A DNA stretch of 62,223 nt from Phycocordibacter sp964398865. Its GTDB lineage: Bacteria > Patescibacteriota > Minisyncoccia > Phycocordibacterales > Phycocordibacteraceae. The DNA lies in NCBI GenBank assembly GCA_964398865.1, contig CAYNOO010000005.1:1-62223 (forward strand), read 5' to 3'. The position numbers and the translations under genes were made by a program. This document shows, one piece after another, positions 8,193-17,076 of this stretch; the first letter of the stretch is position 1, and every line of letters starts with the position of its first letter. The notes under the pieces are model-generated. The model saw only the letters and a list, made by a program, of their open reading frames with translations. It did not search any database and was not told where the DNA came from.

Positions 8193-8801
8193 CTATGTGG
8201 GTAACTTATCAGGTGCTTTTTTCTTTCGTAGCATCTCGCGCGCCAGAGGGATGACGGACACAAGCATGATGAGAAGTACGACGGGAACGATGTACCGGTC
8301 AGGATTGGGAATAATTTTTCCGAGGAAGTATCCAGCCATAGGCATACCGACACCCCAGAGTATTCCGCCAAGGATGTTGTAGGTAAGGAACGTGGAGTAC
8401 TTCATGCCCGCCACCCCTGCGAGAATCGGTGTAAAGGTGCGAACCGCCGGAATGAAACGCGCAAGCACGATGCTTTTTGCACCATGGCTTTCAAAGAACA
8501 TCTTGGCATCCGCTACGCGTTTCTGGCTAAACCAGAATGAGTCTGGTTTGGAGAAGATGAACGGTCCGATTTTTTTTCCAAACCAGTACCCGACTGAGTC
8601 CCCAGCAATCGCGCATACGGTTGCAATCATGATGAGGAGGGCGATATTGAAGAATCCACTCGATGCCAAGAAGCCTGCAGTAAAAAGAAGACTGTCTCCG
8701 GGCAGGAAGAATCCGAAAAACAATCCTGACTCGGCGAAGACTATTAGTGCGACACCGATATATCCGAATGTTTCTATGAGCGATATAAGATCAAATGGCA
8801 T
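8193..8801 (-). CDS. DedA family membrane protein
   Basis: This 202-aa protein has the DedA (SNARE-associated, VTT fold) hallmarks: a re-entrant N-terminal segment with FAESGLFFGFFLPGD, then GYWFGKKIG, a FFESHG segment and RFIPAVRTFTPILAG. There are about five hydrophobic segments. Members move lipids, such as undecaprenyl phosphate or phosphatidylethanolamine, across the membrane and affect proton balance. It is followed by unrelated sequence and preceded closely by a GtrA gene (9-nt gap), so the two are likely co-transcribed. Confidence 0.88.
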   Translation of the reverse strand: MPFDLISLIETFGYIGVALIVFAESGLFFGFFLPGDSLLFTAGFLASSGFFNIALLIMIATVCAIAGDSVGYWFGKKIGPFIFSKPDSFWFSQKRVADAKMFFESHGAKSIVLARFIPAVRTFTPILAGVAGMKYSTFLTYNILGGILWGVGMPMAGYFLGKIIPNPDRYIVPVVLLIMLVSVIPLAREMLRKKKAPDKLPT

Positions 8802-8810
8802 GAAGATTTC

Positions 8811-9215
8811 CTAGTGTACGTGTTTCCCGGCTACTTTGAAATTGAAATGCAGATTAAAGAGGTAATTGCCGCATCCTACTATTCCTGAAACTATCGGGCG
8901 AGCGATGATGAGCGGAATCCCGAGACCGCTGACCATAATGCCAACGAACGTGAGGACGGCAGTCAAACTTATGAGACCTGCGCTTACGAAATAGAGGTAT
9001 CCATGGTGTATCGTCCGCGTGCTGCCCTTAAACACCCATAGACGGGAAATCGTGTAGTTCAAGCTAATGCCGATAATGAATCCGACGGCAACGGCATAGA
9101 GGTAGTTAATCTGGAACGTATTGATGAGGAAAAATACGATTCCGAGGTCAACGATGAATGTGGAAATCCCGACAGATGCATAACGGCTCGCGCGGTAGAG
9201 AGCTTTGCGGTTCAT
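8811..9215 (-). CDS. GtrA family membrane protein
   Basis: This 134-aa protein has four hydrophobic segments and the GtrA pattern: RYASVGISTFIVDLG at the start and a NYTISRLWVFKG loop between helices 2 and 3. It closes with GNYLFNLHFNFK. GtrA proteins help present lipid-linked sugars (often undecaprenyl-P-glucose) for cell-surface glycosylation. The partner glycosyltransferase is not adjacent here; a GT4 enzyme lies 8 kb away. It is upstream of the DedA gene in the same direction, which suits a joint role in lipid-carrier handling. Confidence 0.85.
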   Translation of the reverse strand: MNRKALYRASRYASVGISTFIVDLGIVFFLINTFQINYLYAVAVGFIIGISLNYTISRLWVFKGSTRTIHHGYLYFVSAGLISLTAVLTFVGIMVSGLGIPLIIARPIVSGIVGCGNYLFNLHFNFKVAGKHVH

Positions 9216-9235
9216 GTGTCCAGTGTACCCCGTAC

Positions 9236-9742
9236 TTACTCGACATGTATGATGCCGATGATTCCCGGATTGCCATCAAGATTATGGTAGCCCCATATTC
9301 CTGCATCTATGATTGAAAGTTCGTAGGATCCCCCTTTCCCGACGCTATTTCCTTGTGTGAATCCTCGGTAGATTGGCATGTTATCGAATGTGTTTGAAAC
9401 GATGCGCATACTGAGATTCCCTTTATTCACGAAGCGCACGCTCTCTCCGCGTTTTATTGTGATGACCGGAGGATAGAAGTTAGTGCCGTCGTAGCTTACT
9501 AAGGTGACATACTGACTTCCTTCGCGTACTCGCGTTTGCGTATAGGCAATCGTCGCGCGTTTTACATCCTCATCCGCAGTAGTGCTTGCGGTGGTCGAAG
9601 TTGCCACAGGCTGTGAATCGAGACTGAGGTAGGTGAGTGCACTTTCAAGGGGTGTCCAGAAGATAAAGACACACGCCATTACCACTATGAACACGGCAAT
9701 CGCGAGCAGGAAAATATTTTCCGGTTTCATGTGTTTGCTCAT
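9236..9742 (-). CDS. Membrane-anchored cupredoxin-like protein lacking copper ligands
   Basis: This 168-aa protein has one N-terminal helix (about 10-30), a Ser/Thr linker and a C-terminal domain. That domain has the cupredoxin strand pattern: FYPPVITIKRGESVRFVNKG, then a WGYHNLDGNPGIIGIIHVE end. In copper-binding members the last loop carries Cys, His and Met. Here only the His of GYHN is present and the Cys is absent. It may be a structural cupredoxin fold outside the membrane rather than an electron carrier. Confidence 0.6.
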   Translation of the reverse strand: MSKHMKPENIFLLAIAVFIVVMACVFIFWTPLESALTYLSLDSQPVATSTTASTTADEDVKRATIAYTQTRVREGSQYVTLVSYDGTNFYPPVITIKRGESVRFVNKGNLSMRIVSNTFDNMPIYRGFTQGNSVGKGGSYELSIIDAGIWGYHNLDGNPGIIGIIHVE

Positions 9743-9781
9743 AACGATATCAAGATACTGATGAACATGTGGTGAAAAGAT

Positions 9782-10873
9782 TCAAGAAAAATCTGCTGAT
9801 ACCTCGCCGAACTCTTTGTCACTCACGCCAAGATTTTCGCTCGGTGTGCGATTCCGTGTACCGCAAGGGATGAGTACGGTCACGGTGGTTCCGCGCCCAC
9901 GGATGCTTTGAATGGAAATCTTCCCATGGTGTAGTTTTAAAAGCTCCGACACTATCGTGAGACCAAGTCCGCTTCCTCCGCGCTCGCGCGAACGAGATTG
10001 ATCGGCACGGTAGAAAGGCTCGAAGATATGAAACAAATCTCCGCGCGGTATACCTATCCCTGAGTCTCGTACCGAAAGCTCTATGTGACCGCGATAATCA
10101 GGTTCGACAACAATGCGCACATGACCGTTGGGACGATTGTAATTGATGGCATTTTTTAATATGTTTGTTACGACCTGCTCAAGGGCCGTTACGTTGCCTT
10201 TCACTACGAGGAAGTCCGTTTTCTTAAGGTCGATATCGACCTTTTTCTGCTCTATCAAAGGCTCTAGTTTTGCCAGAGATGAATCCACAACCGCTCCAAG
10301 GTCTACATTAGAGAATTCAATACGCTCAGGTCGCATGAGTGTAGAGAGCGAGAGCAGGTTATCTATGATGTTGGAGGCGCGGTCAAGTTCTTCGACGCTG
10401 CTCTCTAACACTCCGCGTATCTCGCTAGTAAGTTTCTCGTCAAAGAGCGCCACTTCCGCATTGGTCTTTATAATCGCAAGGGGTGTCCGGAGTTCGTGAG
10501 CGATGTTGCCCACGAACTGTTTTTGAGAGGAGAGCGCGCTTCGCGTATGTGCGAGAGTGAATTTGGCGAGTATATATCCGAAAATAAGAGTAATGAGTAC
10601 GATTATCGAAGAGACAATAACGATGTTTTTCGTCTCCAATTCTCCTATCTGTTGCAACAGCTGCCCTGCATGCGGAGATCTACCGGAGGCTATCTGTTCC
10701 ATGACTCCAGAAACGAGCGTGTTCGAGACGTCTTGTTGGAAGAATTGGAAGGAGAGCCACATCACCAGGAGCAAGAAGAGTACGAATACTACATGCAGTC
10801 CGACAATGACAAGTTCAGTTCGAAAGAAAGCGTCCGCTTCGTATCTATTCGCGAAGCCTGTACCCAATGCCAC
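9782..10873 (-). CDS. Sensor histidine kinase
   Basis: Two membrane helices (LVIVGLHVVFVLFLLL and IVIVSSIIVLITLIFGY) flank a short outside loop. Then come HisKA with the H box IAHELRTPLAIIK and HATPase_c with N box NILKNAINYN, G1 DSGIGIP and G2 GGSGLGLTIV. I place the start at the GTG at 10873, because GGAG lies 7 nt upstream of it; the frame stays open to an ATG at 10945. The coding region overlaps the response regulator gene, so both are coupled. The protein autophosphorylates on the H-box His and passes the phosphate to the neighbouring regulator. The signal is unknown. Confidence 0.9.
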   Translation of the reverse strand: MALGTGFANRYEADAFFRTELVIVGLHVVFVLFLLLVMWLSFQFFQQDVSNTLVSGVMEQIASGRSPHAGQLLQQIGELETKNIVIVSSIIVLITLIFGYILAKFTLAHTRSALSSQKQFVGNIAHELRTPLAIIKTNAEVALFDEKLTSEIRGVLESSVEELDRASNIIDNLLSLSTLMRPERIEFSNVDLGAVVDSSLAKLEPLIEQKKVDIDLKKTDFLVVKGNVTALEQVVTNILKNAINYNRPNGHVRIVVEPDYRGHIELSVRDSGIGIPRGDLFHIFEPFYRADQSRSRERGGSGLGLTIVSELLKLHHGKISIQSIRGRGTTVTVLIPCGTRNRTPSENLGVSDKEFGEVSADFS

Positions 10874-11519
10874 GAACCGTCTCCAATATGCTCTGACCCG
10901 TCTCATCATCAAGTTTGCGTCTAAGGTTTTTGACATGAACATCAACTACGTTGCTAAAAGATGCATAACTGAAATCCCACAGGTGAGAAAGAATGTCTTC
11001 GCGATTTACGACCTGGTTAGGGTGTCGCATGAAGTATTCCAACATCCCGAATTCTTTGAGCGTGAGTGGTATTTCTTTGCCGCCCCGGGTAACGGTGCGG
11101 AGCGACGGGTTCAATTCGATGTCCTGCACTTTAAGTATTTGCGGAACCGCTTCCACTGGTCGGCGCAAGAGCGCTTGTATACGGGCTGAAAGCTCTTCAA
11201 ACGAAAACGGCTTTACTAGGTAATCATCCGCCCCCGACAACAAGAGCTTCACTTTCGTATCGGTCTCGTTTCGTGCAGTCAACACTAGTATTGGTGTGGT
11301 AATTCCTTGTTCGCGCGCTGCTATACATACGCCGTAGCCGTCTAAGGTTGGCAACATCAAGTCAAGAATGACTAAATCATAATCTGAACGGTGCAAGGAC
11401 ATACGCGTCAGACCTTTTTCGCCGTCATTGACCGCGTCAACGGCGTAGCCCTTTTTGGTGAGCCCTTTGATAAGAGCCTCTGCTAACTTCTCTTCATCCT
11501 CAATGACAAGTATTCTCAT
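10845..11519 (-). CDS. OmpR/PhoB-family response regulator
   Basis: This 224-aa protein has a receiver domain with the acidic pair IEDEE, the phospho-acceptor Asp in VILDLMLP, the Thr of LTAR and the Lys of DDYLVKPF. A winged-helix DNA-binding domain follows (LTLKEFGMLEYFMRHPNQVV...VDVHVKNLRRKLD...VRGIGYRL). It is the first gene of an operon with the sensor kinase. A CTTCATGA direct repeat about 85 bp upstream is a candidate binding site for itself. Confidence 0.93.
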   Translation of the reverse strand: MRILVIEDEEKLAEALIKGLTKKGYAVDAVNDGEKGLTRMSLHRSDYDLVILDLMLPTLDGYGVCIAAREQGITTPILVLTARNETDTKVKLLLSGADDYLVKPFSFEELSARIQALLRRPVEAVPQILKVQDIELNPSLRTVTRGGKEIPLTLKEFGMLEYFMRHPNQVVNREDILSHLWDFSYASFSNVVDVHVKNLRRKLDDETGQSILETVRGIGYRLRE

Positions 11520-11603
11520 AATGTTTTTCTAATCTAAATAGGGCTTATAATAGAAAGTTTTTCTTGAAGAGCCTTATTTCACCTTATAGAAGGCGAGTGA
11601 AGT

Positions 11604-11624
11604 CTTCATGAACAGCCTTCATGA
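11604..11624 (-). promoter_or_regulatory. CTTCATGA direct repeat, candidate response-regulator operator
   Basis: CTTCATGA occurs at 11604-11611 and 11617-11624 (start-to-start 13 bp), upstream of the response regulator gene. OmpR-family dimers bind direct repeats. A related pair lies before the other regulator (54843-54860). Confidence 0.45.
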
Positions 11625-11688
11625 TGGAAGACGCACGAACAACGCCACTCTTTCAGGTGGTTTTGTTCTAGAAATTTCCGCATCTACC

Positions 11689-12465
11689 TTATTGTTTCAG
11701 TCCAAGACCGGTTCGTATAAGATACCAATTTATAGTTATCAAAATGATTGCAAGACCCACAAGAACCGCTGTTGAAAGCCATATAGAAACATCAGCAAAG
11801 CCCAAAAATCCGTAGCGAAAACCGTTCACGATGTAAAAGACTGGGTTTGCGAGAGTGAAGCTTCGAAAGACCGGCGAGAGAGAGGATGCTGAGTAGAATA
11901 CACCACCCAGATATACGAGAGGTGTGAGGACAAATGTTGGAACTATGGTGATGCCGTCAAAACTTTTCGCATAGATGCCGTTCACCAGACCGCCCAACGC
12001 GAATACCATACTCGAGAGAAGAAGGAATAGAAGAATGATAAATGGATGTGTTACGGGCGGAACGGCAAAGAAAAGAGACACTGCAAGCACTAAAAAACCT
12101 ATGATGGTGCCACGAACCATGCCTCCGGCGACAAAGCCAGCAATGATAACCCACGGCGGCGTAGGCGAAACGAGTATCTCATCAATGTTGCGTGAAAAGA
12201 ATTTCGCCTGGAAGAAGGTGGTCGCGACGTTCGTGAACGCATTTGTTATTACAGAGAGCATCACCAGCCCCGGCACGATGAATTGAATGTAGGGGACGCC
12301 ATTGAAGCTTCCGACCCTTGATCCGATAATGGTACCGAAAACCAGGAAGTACAGGACTGAAGTGACGACTGACGGGAGAAAGGTTTGCGGCCATATGCGG
12401 AAAATACGCACCACATCTTTGCGGAGTATCGTGTAGAAGGAAATCCAAAGTCTATTTGTCTGCAT
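11689..12465 (-). CDS. ABC-2 type transporter permease
   Basis: This 258-aa protein has six hydrophobic segments and the ABC2_membrane layout, including IVPGLVMLSVITNAF and the late LANPVFYIVNGFRYG segment. It resembles E. coli YadH and other export permeases. It lies 1 nt downstream of the ATPase gene, so the two encode one exporter. The substrate cannot be read from the sequence; relatives export drugs, polysaccharide or lipid. Confidence 0.88.
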   Translation of the reverse strand: MQTNRLWISFYTILRKDVVRIFRIWPQTFLPSVVTSVLYFLVFGTIIGSRVGSFNGVPYIQFIVPGLVMLSVITNAFTNVATTFFQAKFFSRNIDEILVSPTPPWVIIAGFVAGGMVRGTIIGFLVLAVSLFFAVPPVTHPFIILLFLLLSSMVFALGGLVNGIYAKSFDGITIVPTFVLTPLVYLGGVFYSASSLSPVFRSFTLANPVFYIVNGFRYGFLGFADVSIWLSTAVLVGLAIILITINWYLIRTGLGLKQ

Positions 12466-12466
12466 A

Positions 12467-13225
12467 TTATTCGCTGGTGAGCTTTATGAAAATCTCTTCA
12501 AGTTTTCCCGCGCGATAGGTTCCATCGGGAGCTGTGTCTTCATGGAGTGCGAGTATCTCCTCCATCGTTCCAGAAGCCACGATGTTTCCCTTATTGATGA
12601 TGGCAACGTGTTTGCAGAGCTGCTCCGCTTCTTCAAGATAGTGTGTGGTGAGGAGTATGGTTACTCCTTTCGCGGTCAGGTTTGTCAGGTACTCCCACAT
12701 TCCGCGTCTCAGTTCCACGTCGACACCAGCAGTCGGCTCATCGAGGATAAGAAATTTCGGTTCGTGCACAAGGGCGCGTGCAATCATCAATCGTCGCTTC
12801 ATGCCTCCGGACAAGGTCATTGCCCGTTGATCTTTCTTTTCATAAAGACCGAGATCCTGCAGGAGTTTTTCAGCTCTCGGTATTGCAACACGGCGAGGTA
12901 TCCCATAGTAGCCGGCTTGATTGATAACGATGTCAATCGGTTTCTCGAAAGGATTAAAATTTACTTCCTGTCCCACGAGCCCAATGTGGGTCTTCGCTTT
13001 CTCAGGGTTCGTGCTGATATCATCGCCGAATACTTTAACGTCGCCACTGGTCTTATTCACCAGACCCGTGGTGATACCAATGATGGTCGTCTTTCCTGCA
13101 CCGTTCGGTCCCAAGAGCGCGAAAAAATCTCCAGTGGGAACCGTGAGGGATACGTCATTTAGGGCTTTTGTACCACTAGCGTAAGTCTTAGTCAGGTTCT
13201 TTATTTCAAGGGCTGGAGTCGACAT
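12467..13225 (-). CDS. ABC transporter ATP-binding protein
   Basis: The start at 13225 gives MSTPALEIKNLTKTYASG; the frame extends upstream, but that part would overlap the divergent gene and has no family match. Walker A is GPNGAGKTT, the signature is LSGGMKRR, Walker B is FLILDEPTAGVD and the switch His is in LTTHYLEEAE. The 252-aa length fits YadG/DrrA-type exporters. A TATAAT box ends 7 nt before the ATG, which suggests leaderless transcription. Confidence 0.92.
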   Translation of the reverse strand: MSTPALEIKNLTKTYASGTKALNDVSLTVPTGDFFALLGPNGAGKTTIIGITTGLVNKTSGDVKVFGDDISTNPEKAKTHIGLVGQEVNFNPFEKPIDIVINQAGYYGIPRRVAIPRAEKLLQDLGLYEKKDQRAMTLSGGMKRRLMIARALVHEPKFLILDEPTAGVDVELRRGMWEYLTNLTAKGVTILLTTHYLEEAEQLCKHVAIINKGNIVASGTMEEILALHEDTAPDGTYRAGKLEEIFIKLTSE

Positions 13226-13232
13226 TTGCCAG

Positions 13233-13253
13233 ATTATATCATAGAGGCATAAT
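13233..13253. promoter_or_regulatory. Two back-to-back -10 boxes (divergent promoters)
   Basis: On the minus strand TATAAT (13238-13233) lies 7 nt before the ABC ATPase ATG. On the plus strand CATAAT (13248-13253) lies 6 nt before the ATG at 13260. Both transcripts would be leaderless. Confidence 0.5.
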
Positions 13254-13259
13254 GATTTT

Positions 13260-13895
13260 ATGCCCCCACGCGAAACAATTAAACCTTTGAGATCTTCAGA
13301 AATTCTTAACGGCAGGAAGCTTGAGGAGTTGTCACCAAGTGAGATGAACTCGTTTCTCTCAAGCCTTCCACGCACTAAACGTATTGAAGAAGATTCATAT
13401 ATAGGCTTTGATTTCTTTAGAAGAGTTTTGGCACGGTGGGGTTTACCAGCGACCGTCGCCTTGGTAAAAAAAGTTGAGCACGTCAATGACACTGATAGCG
13501 ATTTCAGTCGCCACGATTTGGAAGATACGCCGGGCGATAGGGAATTCGACAGAGTAGGATTTAAATTGTCACGCCGTGATTTATTGCGGACCGCTGGCTA
13601 TGTACCGTTTGCTCTTGCAGAGATAGGACATTCGAGTCTTCAAATTGCTGACGGAATAGCGCGTTCGGTGATACCAAAATCGCAAGGTGAAAAGCAAAAA
13701 CCATCCGTGTTTGGAAAAGCGGCTGAAGCTGTAGAGACGTATGCGATTCCTCCGGCAGGGGTACTTTTGGGCGCAGCCCTGCTCACGGACGCTCACCATA
13801 ACTGGCGTGAAATGAAATTGGAGCACATTGCCAATGCGGCAGGAGAAATAGCCGAGGTTGCAGAGCTTCAGAAAAACCCCCTACTCGACAAATAG
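13260..13895 (+). CDS. Hypothetical protein, unknown family
   Basis: This 211-aa protein is not recognised. The N-terminal half is charged. At about residues 104-120 it has FKLSRRDLLRTAGYVPFAL, which looks like a twin-arginine signal motif but sits in the middle of the protein. A hydrophobic stretch (YAIPPAGVLLGAALL) follows near residue 175. If the Tat-like part were used, a downstream start would be needed, and none is obvious. It shares a bidirectional promoter region with the ABC exporter and is followed after 16 nt by a methyltransferase gene. Confidence 0.6.
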   Translation: MPPRETIKPLRSSEILNGRKLEELSPSEMNSFLSSLPRTKRIEEDSYIGFDFFRRVLARWGLPATVALVKKVEHVNDTDSDFSRHDLEDTPGDREFDRVGFKLSRRDLLRTAGYVPFALAEIGHSSLQIADGIARSVIPKSQGEKQKPSVFGKAAEAVETYAIPPAGVLLGAALLTDAHHNWREMKLEHIANAAGEIAEVAELQKNPLLDK

Positions 13896-13911
13896 GGTAG
13901 TATATCTCTAG

Positions 13912-14781
13912 ATGAAACAAAGCATTCTCACTACAAAGTCCTCGAAGGATTACGAACTACTCGATTCGGGTAGGGAAGAGAAGCTAGAGCGGTACGGGAA
14001 AATTGTGCTCTCGAGACCAGATCCTCAAGCGCTATGGGAAAAGCATCTTGGAGAGGCAGAATGGAAAAAAGCTGATGCGTGGTATGAGCGAACAGGAAAA
14101 GGAGGAAACTGGCACACGGGCGAGAATTTTCCTAAAAGTTGGGAGATAGGTTTGGGCGGCTTCACATTTCTCATTCGTCCAACGTCTTTTAAGCACACCG
14201 GCATCTTTCCTGAGCAGGTACCAAATTGGGAATGGTCGCAAAATCTTATCAAGAACGCCGGTCGCGATATAAAAGTCCTCAACCTCTTCGCGTACACAGG
14301 TGGGGCGACTCTTGCAGCAGCCGAAGCTGGCGCCCAGGTGACGCACGTGGATGCTTCAAAGACAGCAATCGAATGGGCAAAAGCGAACGCAAAAGCGTCT
14401 GCTCTCAATGAAAAACCTATCCGCTGGGTTACTGAGGATGTAATGGTATTTGTAAGTAGAGAGGTGAAGAGGAAAAACACGTATGACGCGATTATCATGG
14501 ATCCACCTGCTTTCGGACACGGCCCCAAAGACGAATTGTGGAAGATAGAAGAAGATTTTCTCGCTCTAATGCAACTGTGCCGCGCACTTCTATCAGAAAA
14601 ACCTCTTTTTATACTGGTGAGCGGATACGCAGCTGGCTACTCATCGCTCGCGTTTGCGCATAATCTTGAACCTATCGCCCTAGAGTTAGGCGGACACGTG
14701 GAAGCAGGAGAATTGACTATTGAAGAATCTACCGGTGGTCGACTTTTGCCTGCGGGGATTTTCGCCAGGTGGAATCTCTGA
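13912..14781 (+). CDS. RlmI/RlmK-like SAM-dependent methyltransferase
   Basis: This 289-aa class I methyltransferase matches the Methyltrans_SAM (RlmI/YccW) family: FKHTGIFPEQVPNWEW before the Rossmann fold, SAM motif LNLFAYTGGATLAAAEAGA, acidic ribose-binding HVDASK, and the catalytic-side motif IIMDPPAFGHG. Related enzymes methylate 23S rRNA cytosines. The N-terminal PUA domain of RlmI is absent, which is common in shorter relatives. The exact target is not certain. Confidence 0.8.
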   Translation: MKQSILTTKSSKDYELLDSGREEKLERYGKIVLSRPDPQALWEKHLGEAEWKKADAWYERTGKGGNWHTGENFPKSWEIGLGGFTFLIRPTSFKHTGIFPEQVPNWEWSQNLIKNAGRDIKVLNLFAYTGGATLAAAEAGAQVTHVDASKTAIEWAKANAKASALNEKPIRWVTEDVMVFVSREVKRKNTYDAIIMDPPAFGHGPKDELWKIEEDFLALMQLCRALLSEKPLFILVSGYAAGYSSLAFAHNLEPIALELGGHVEAGELTIEESTGGRLLPAGIFARWNL

Positions 14782-14792
14782 AGTGTTTATTT

Positions 14793-15524
14793 TCAATTTT
14801 TTGCTCTAAGTCCAAACACCGCAAGGAGTCGAGAGACACCAAGCTTTGCACGCGGAGTTCGATGGATAGCCCCTTTTGTTTTTAATAGGCGTCCATATTC
14901 ATCATGTGAACGTCGATGTATAGCAACTGCTTCCGATGGAAGCACTACGCGATTTGTACCATTTTCATCTTCTGCGTACTCAGTAGAAGGTCCAAAGTAT
15001 GTGCGTAAAAGACGCCATTTAAGCATGCCTGGTTCACAACCATCGCTGTGCCATCCGACAAGCTCTTGGTCATTTATCTTTTTTGCGCGATCAATAAGTC
15101 CAGCATCATAGCTCTCTGTGATGTCGTATGGCGTAGCGTAGTGCGATTGATCAAGGCGGACTTTTGCTACTTCATTTTCCGGGAATATTTCGTTGATTTT
15201 TTCTATATCTTCACATACCGCTTGCAATACAATGCTGTCATTCTCCGTTGGATCCCGTGTAAATTTAAAGAGTGTGTTAAGCATTTCGCTCAAAGTTGTA
15301 TTTTTAAAACTAGTCGTGGTTTCTCCGCTGGTTTCTTTAGCAACCTTTTCAAATATTTCTCTTTGTGGGTGTGGTGGTGGAACGTAGAAAGCAGCATCCA
15401 CTCTGGAATCTTTTATGATTTCGGGCAGCTCTTCAAAAAAAGATGCTTTTCGTATCCATTTCGGGAGTCGTTCAGAGGTATTTGTCTGGAACGTTCGTCT
15501 TTCGCCCATTTGAAATACTTTCAC
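14793..15524 (-). CDS. DUF1826-like protein
   Basis: This 243-aa protein has a C-terminal half with GWHSDGCEPGMLKWRLLRTY, FGPSTEY, a SEAVAIHRR segment and GAIHRTPRA. This order (H-x-D, RLL-TY-GP-T, AVA, HR-P) matches the DUF1826 family as I know it; the H-x-D...H spacing recalls Fe(II)-dependent oxygenases. No function is established. The N-terminal half is not recognised. The gene is convergent with the methyltransferase and lies downstream of purF. Confidence 0.5.
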   Translation of the reverse strand: MKVFQMGERRTFQTNTSERLPKWIRKASFFEELPEIIKDSRVDAAFYVPPPHPQREIFEKVAKETSGETTTSFKNTTLSEMLNTLFKFTRDPTENDSIVLQAVCEDIEKINEIFPENEVAKVRLDQSHYATPYDITESYDAGLIDRAKKINDQELVGWHSDGCEPGMLKWRLLRTYFGPSTEYAEDENGTNRVVLPSEAVAIHRRSHDEYGRLLKTKGAIHRTPRAKLGVSRLLAVFGLRAKN

Positions 15525-15575
15525 ACAAAAAAACTACTATGTCAAATTTATGAATTGTACTGGGGCGCGAGTTCT

Positions 15576-16979
15576 TTAAAAAAGTTTGGCAGTAGGAAGT
15601 GAGCGAATTTCGTTTGCGCGCTCTTTGATGTCTATCGGGTATTCGCCCGTGAAGCATGAGGTACAGAACATCTCTGGCGGCAAGCCTGTCGCGCGCATCA
15701 TTCCGTCGTATGAAAGGAAGTGTAGTCGTGTAGCACCGAGATATTCCCGAATCTCTTCAGGGGTCTTTTGCGCACCGATTAGTTCTGCCTGCGTTGGCGT
15801 ATCGATGCCGTAGAAATCAGGGAAACGAACAGGCGGGGAGCTTGAAAGGAAATTCACTTCTTTTGCGCCTGCCTCAAAGAGCATCTGTACGATTTGTTTT
15901 GACGTTGTGCCGCGCACGATTGAATCGTCAATCACGATAACTCTTTTCCCGCGGATGACTTCAGGTAGGGGAGTAAGTTTTATTTTCACGCCTTGGTCGC
16001 GAATGTGCTGTTCAGGCTGAATGAATGTGCGGTGGATGTAGCGGTTCTTGATGAGACCGGTTTCGAGAGGAATACCGGTCGCTTGGGAATACCCGATAGC
16101 AACAGGAACGGCGGTTTCAGGAACTGGAATAACCACGTCTCCTTCTATTGATAGCTCTTTAGCGAGCTCTACACCGAAATTCTTTCTGACGTCGTAGACG
16201 GATTTACCAAGCAATATCGAATCTGGTCTCGCGAAATAGACGAACTCAAAGATGTCCAATTTCTGGATGCCCATCGCGATTTGGACGGAGCGCATGCCGC
16301 TTTCATTTACCACAATCATCTCGCCAGGCCTCACGTCGCGCAAGGCTTCAGCACCGATGGGGTGGAACGCGCACGTCTCAGAAGAAAAGATGAATCCGCC
16401 ATTGAGGGTTCCCACTGACAGTGGGCGAATGCCGTAGTTATCGCGAATAGCGACGAGGTTGTGGCGATCCATCAATAGAATAGAAAACGCCCCTGTGATT
16501 AAGGGGAACGCTTTGGGTACTGCATCTTCGAGTGTGGAGCCTTCGCGCATATGAACCGCAATTGCTTCGGCAATCATCTCGGAATCGGATAGGCTCTTGT
16601 ATGCAATGTTCTTGGAAGCAAGAAAATTTTCCAAGAGAGTGGTCGAGGGGATATTGCCGTTGTGGGCGAGGGTGAGCCCTACGTCCTCTATATAGGTGGG
16701 TTGAGAGTGCTTGAGGTGCGAGGATTTGGAGGTGGAATAGCGGTTGTGTCCGAGAGCTATGTGTCCATGGAGTTTTTGAATATCCTTTTCGGTGAAGACT
16801 TGGGCAACAAGACCCATTTTCTTATGGCAATAAATGTTTTCTCCGTCGGATGTTGCGATGCCTGAGCTTTCTTGACCGCGGTGTTGTAAGGCGTAAAGAC
16901 CGAAGAAAGCGAGGCGTGCAGCCTCCATACCTTTTCCGTAAACTCCAAAAACGCCGCACTTTTCACCTAAGTCAGCCAT
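15576..16979 (-). CDS. purF: Amidophosphoribosyltransferase
   Basis: This 467-aa enzyme catalyses the first step of purine synthesis, PRPP + glutamine to phosphoribosylamine. The nucleophile Cys is at position 8 after a short propeptide (MADLGEKC), and the Ntn glutaminase domain continues with YALQHRGQESSG. The phosphoribosyltransferase domain has the PRPP loop VIVIDDSIVRGTT. Near the C-terminus FCTSCFTGEYP carries the paired cysteines of the Fe-S B. subtilis-type enzyme. No other purine genes are visible within the window, so it stands alone here. Confidence 0.94.
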   Translation of the reverse strand: MADLGEKCGVFGVYGKGMEAARLAFFGLYALQHRGQESSGIATSDGENIYCHKKMGLVAQVFTEKDIQKLHGHIALGHNRYSTSKSSHLKHSQPTYIEDVGLTLAHNGNIPSTTLLENFLASKNIAYKSLSDSEMIAEAIAVHMREGSTLEDAVPKAFPLITGAFSILLMDRHNLVAIRDNYGIRPLSVGTLNGGFIFSSETCAFHPIGAEALRDVRPGEMIVVNESGMRSVQIAMGIQKLDIFEFVYFARPDSILLGKSVYDVRKNFGVELAKELSIEGDVVIPVPETAVPVAIGYSQATGIPLETGLIKNRYIHRTFIQPEQHIRDQGVKIKLTPLPEVIRGKRVIVIDDSIVRGTTSKQIVQMLFEAGAKEVNFLSSSPPVRFPDFYGIDTPTQAELIGAQKTPEEIREYLGATRLHFLSYDGMMRATGLPPEMFCTSCFTGEYPIDIKERANEIRSLPTAKLF

Positions 16980-17076
16980 TACTTTCTATAGTAGCAAAAA
17001 GCGAACGCCCATGCCAACTTTCTTACGATTCTTCTCTGCGGTAGGCTATTATTCAATCGAAGGCAGGCATGTACCA

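Noticed and set aside
8138..8371. 77-aa minus-strand frame at the DedA 3' end
   Set aside because: It overlaps DedA in another frame and has no recognisable features.
13226..13492. N-terminal extension of the ABC ATPase
   Set aside because: It would overlap the divergent gene and its promoter, and has no family similarity; the ATG at 13225 begins the standard domain.
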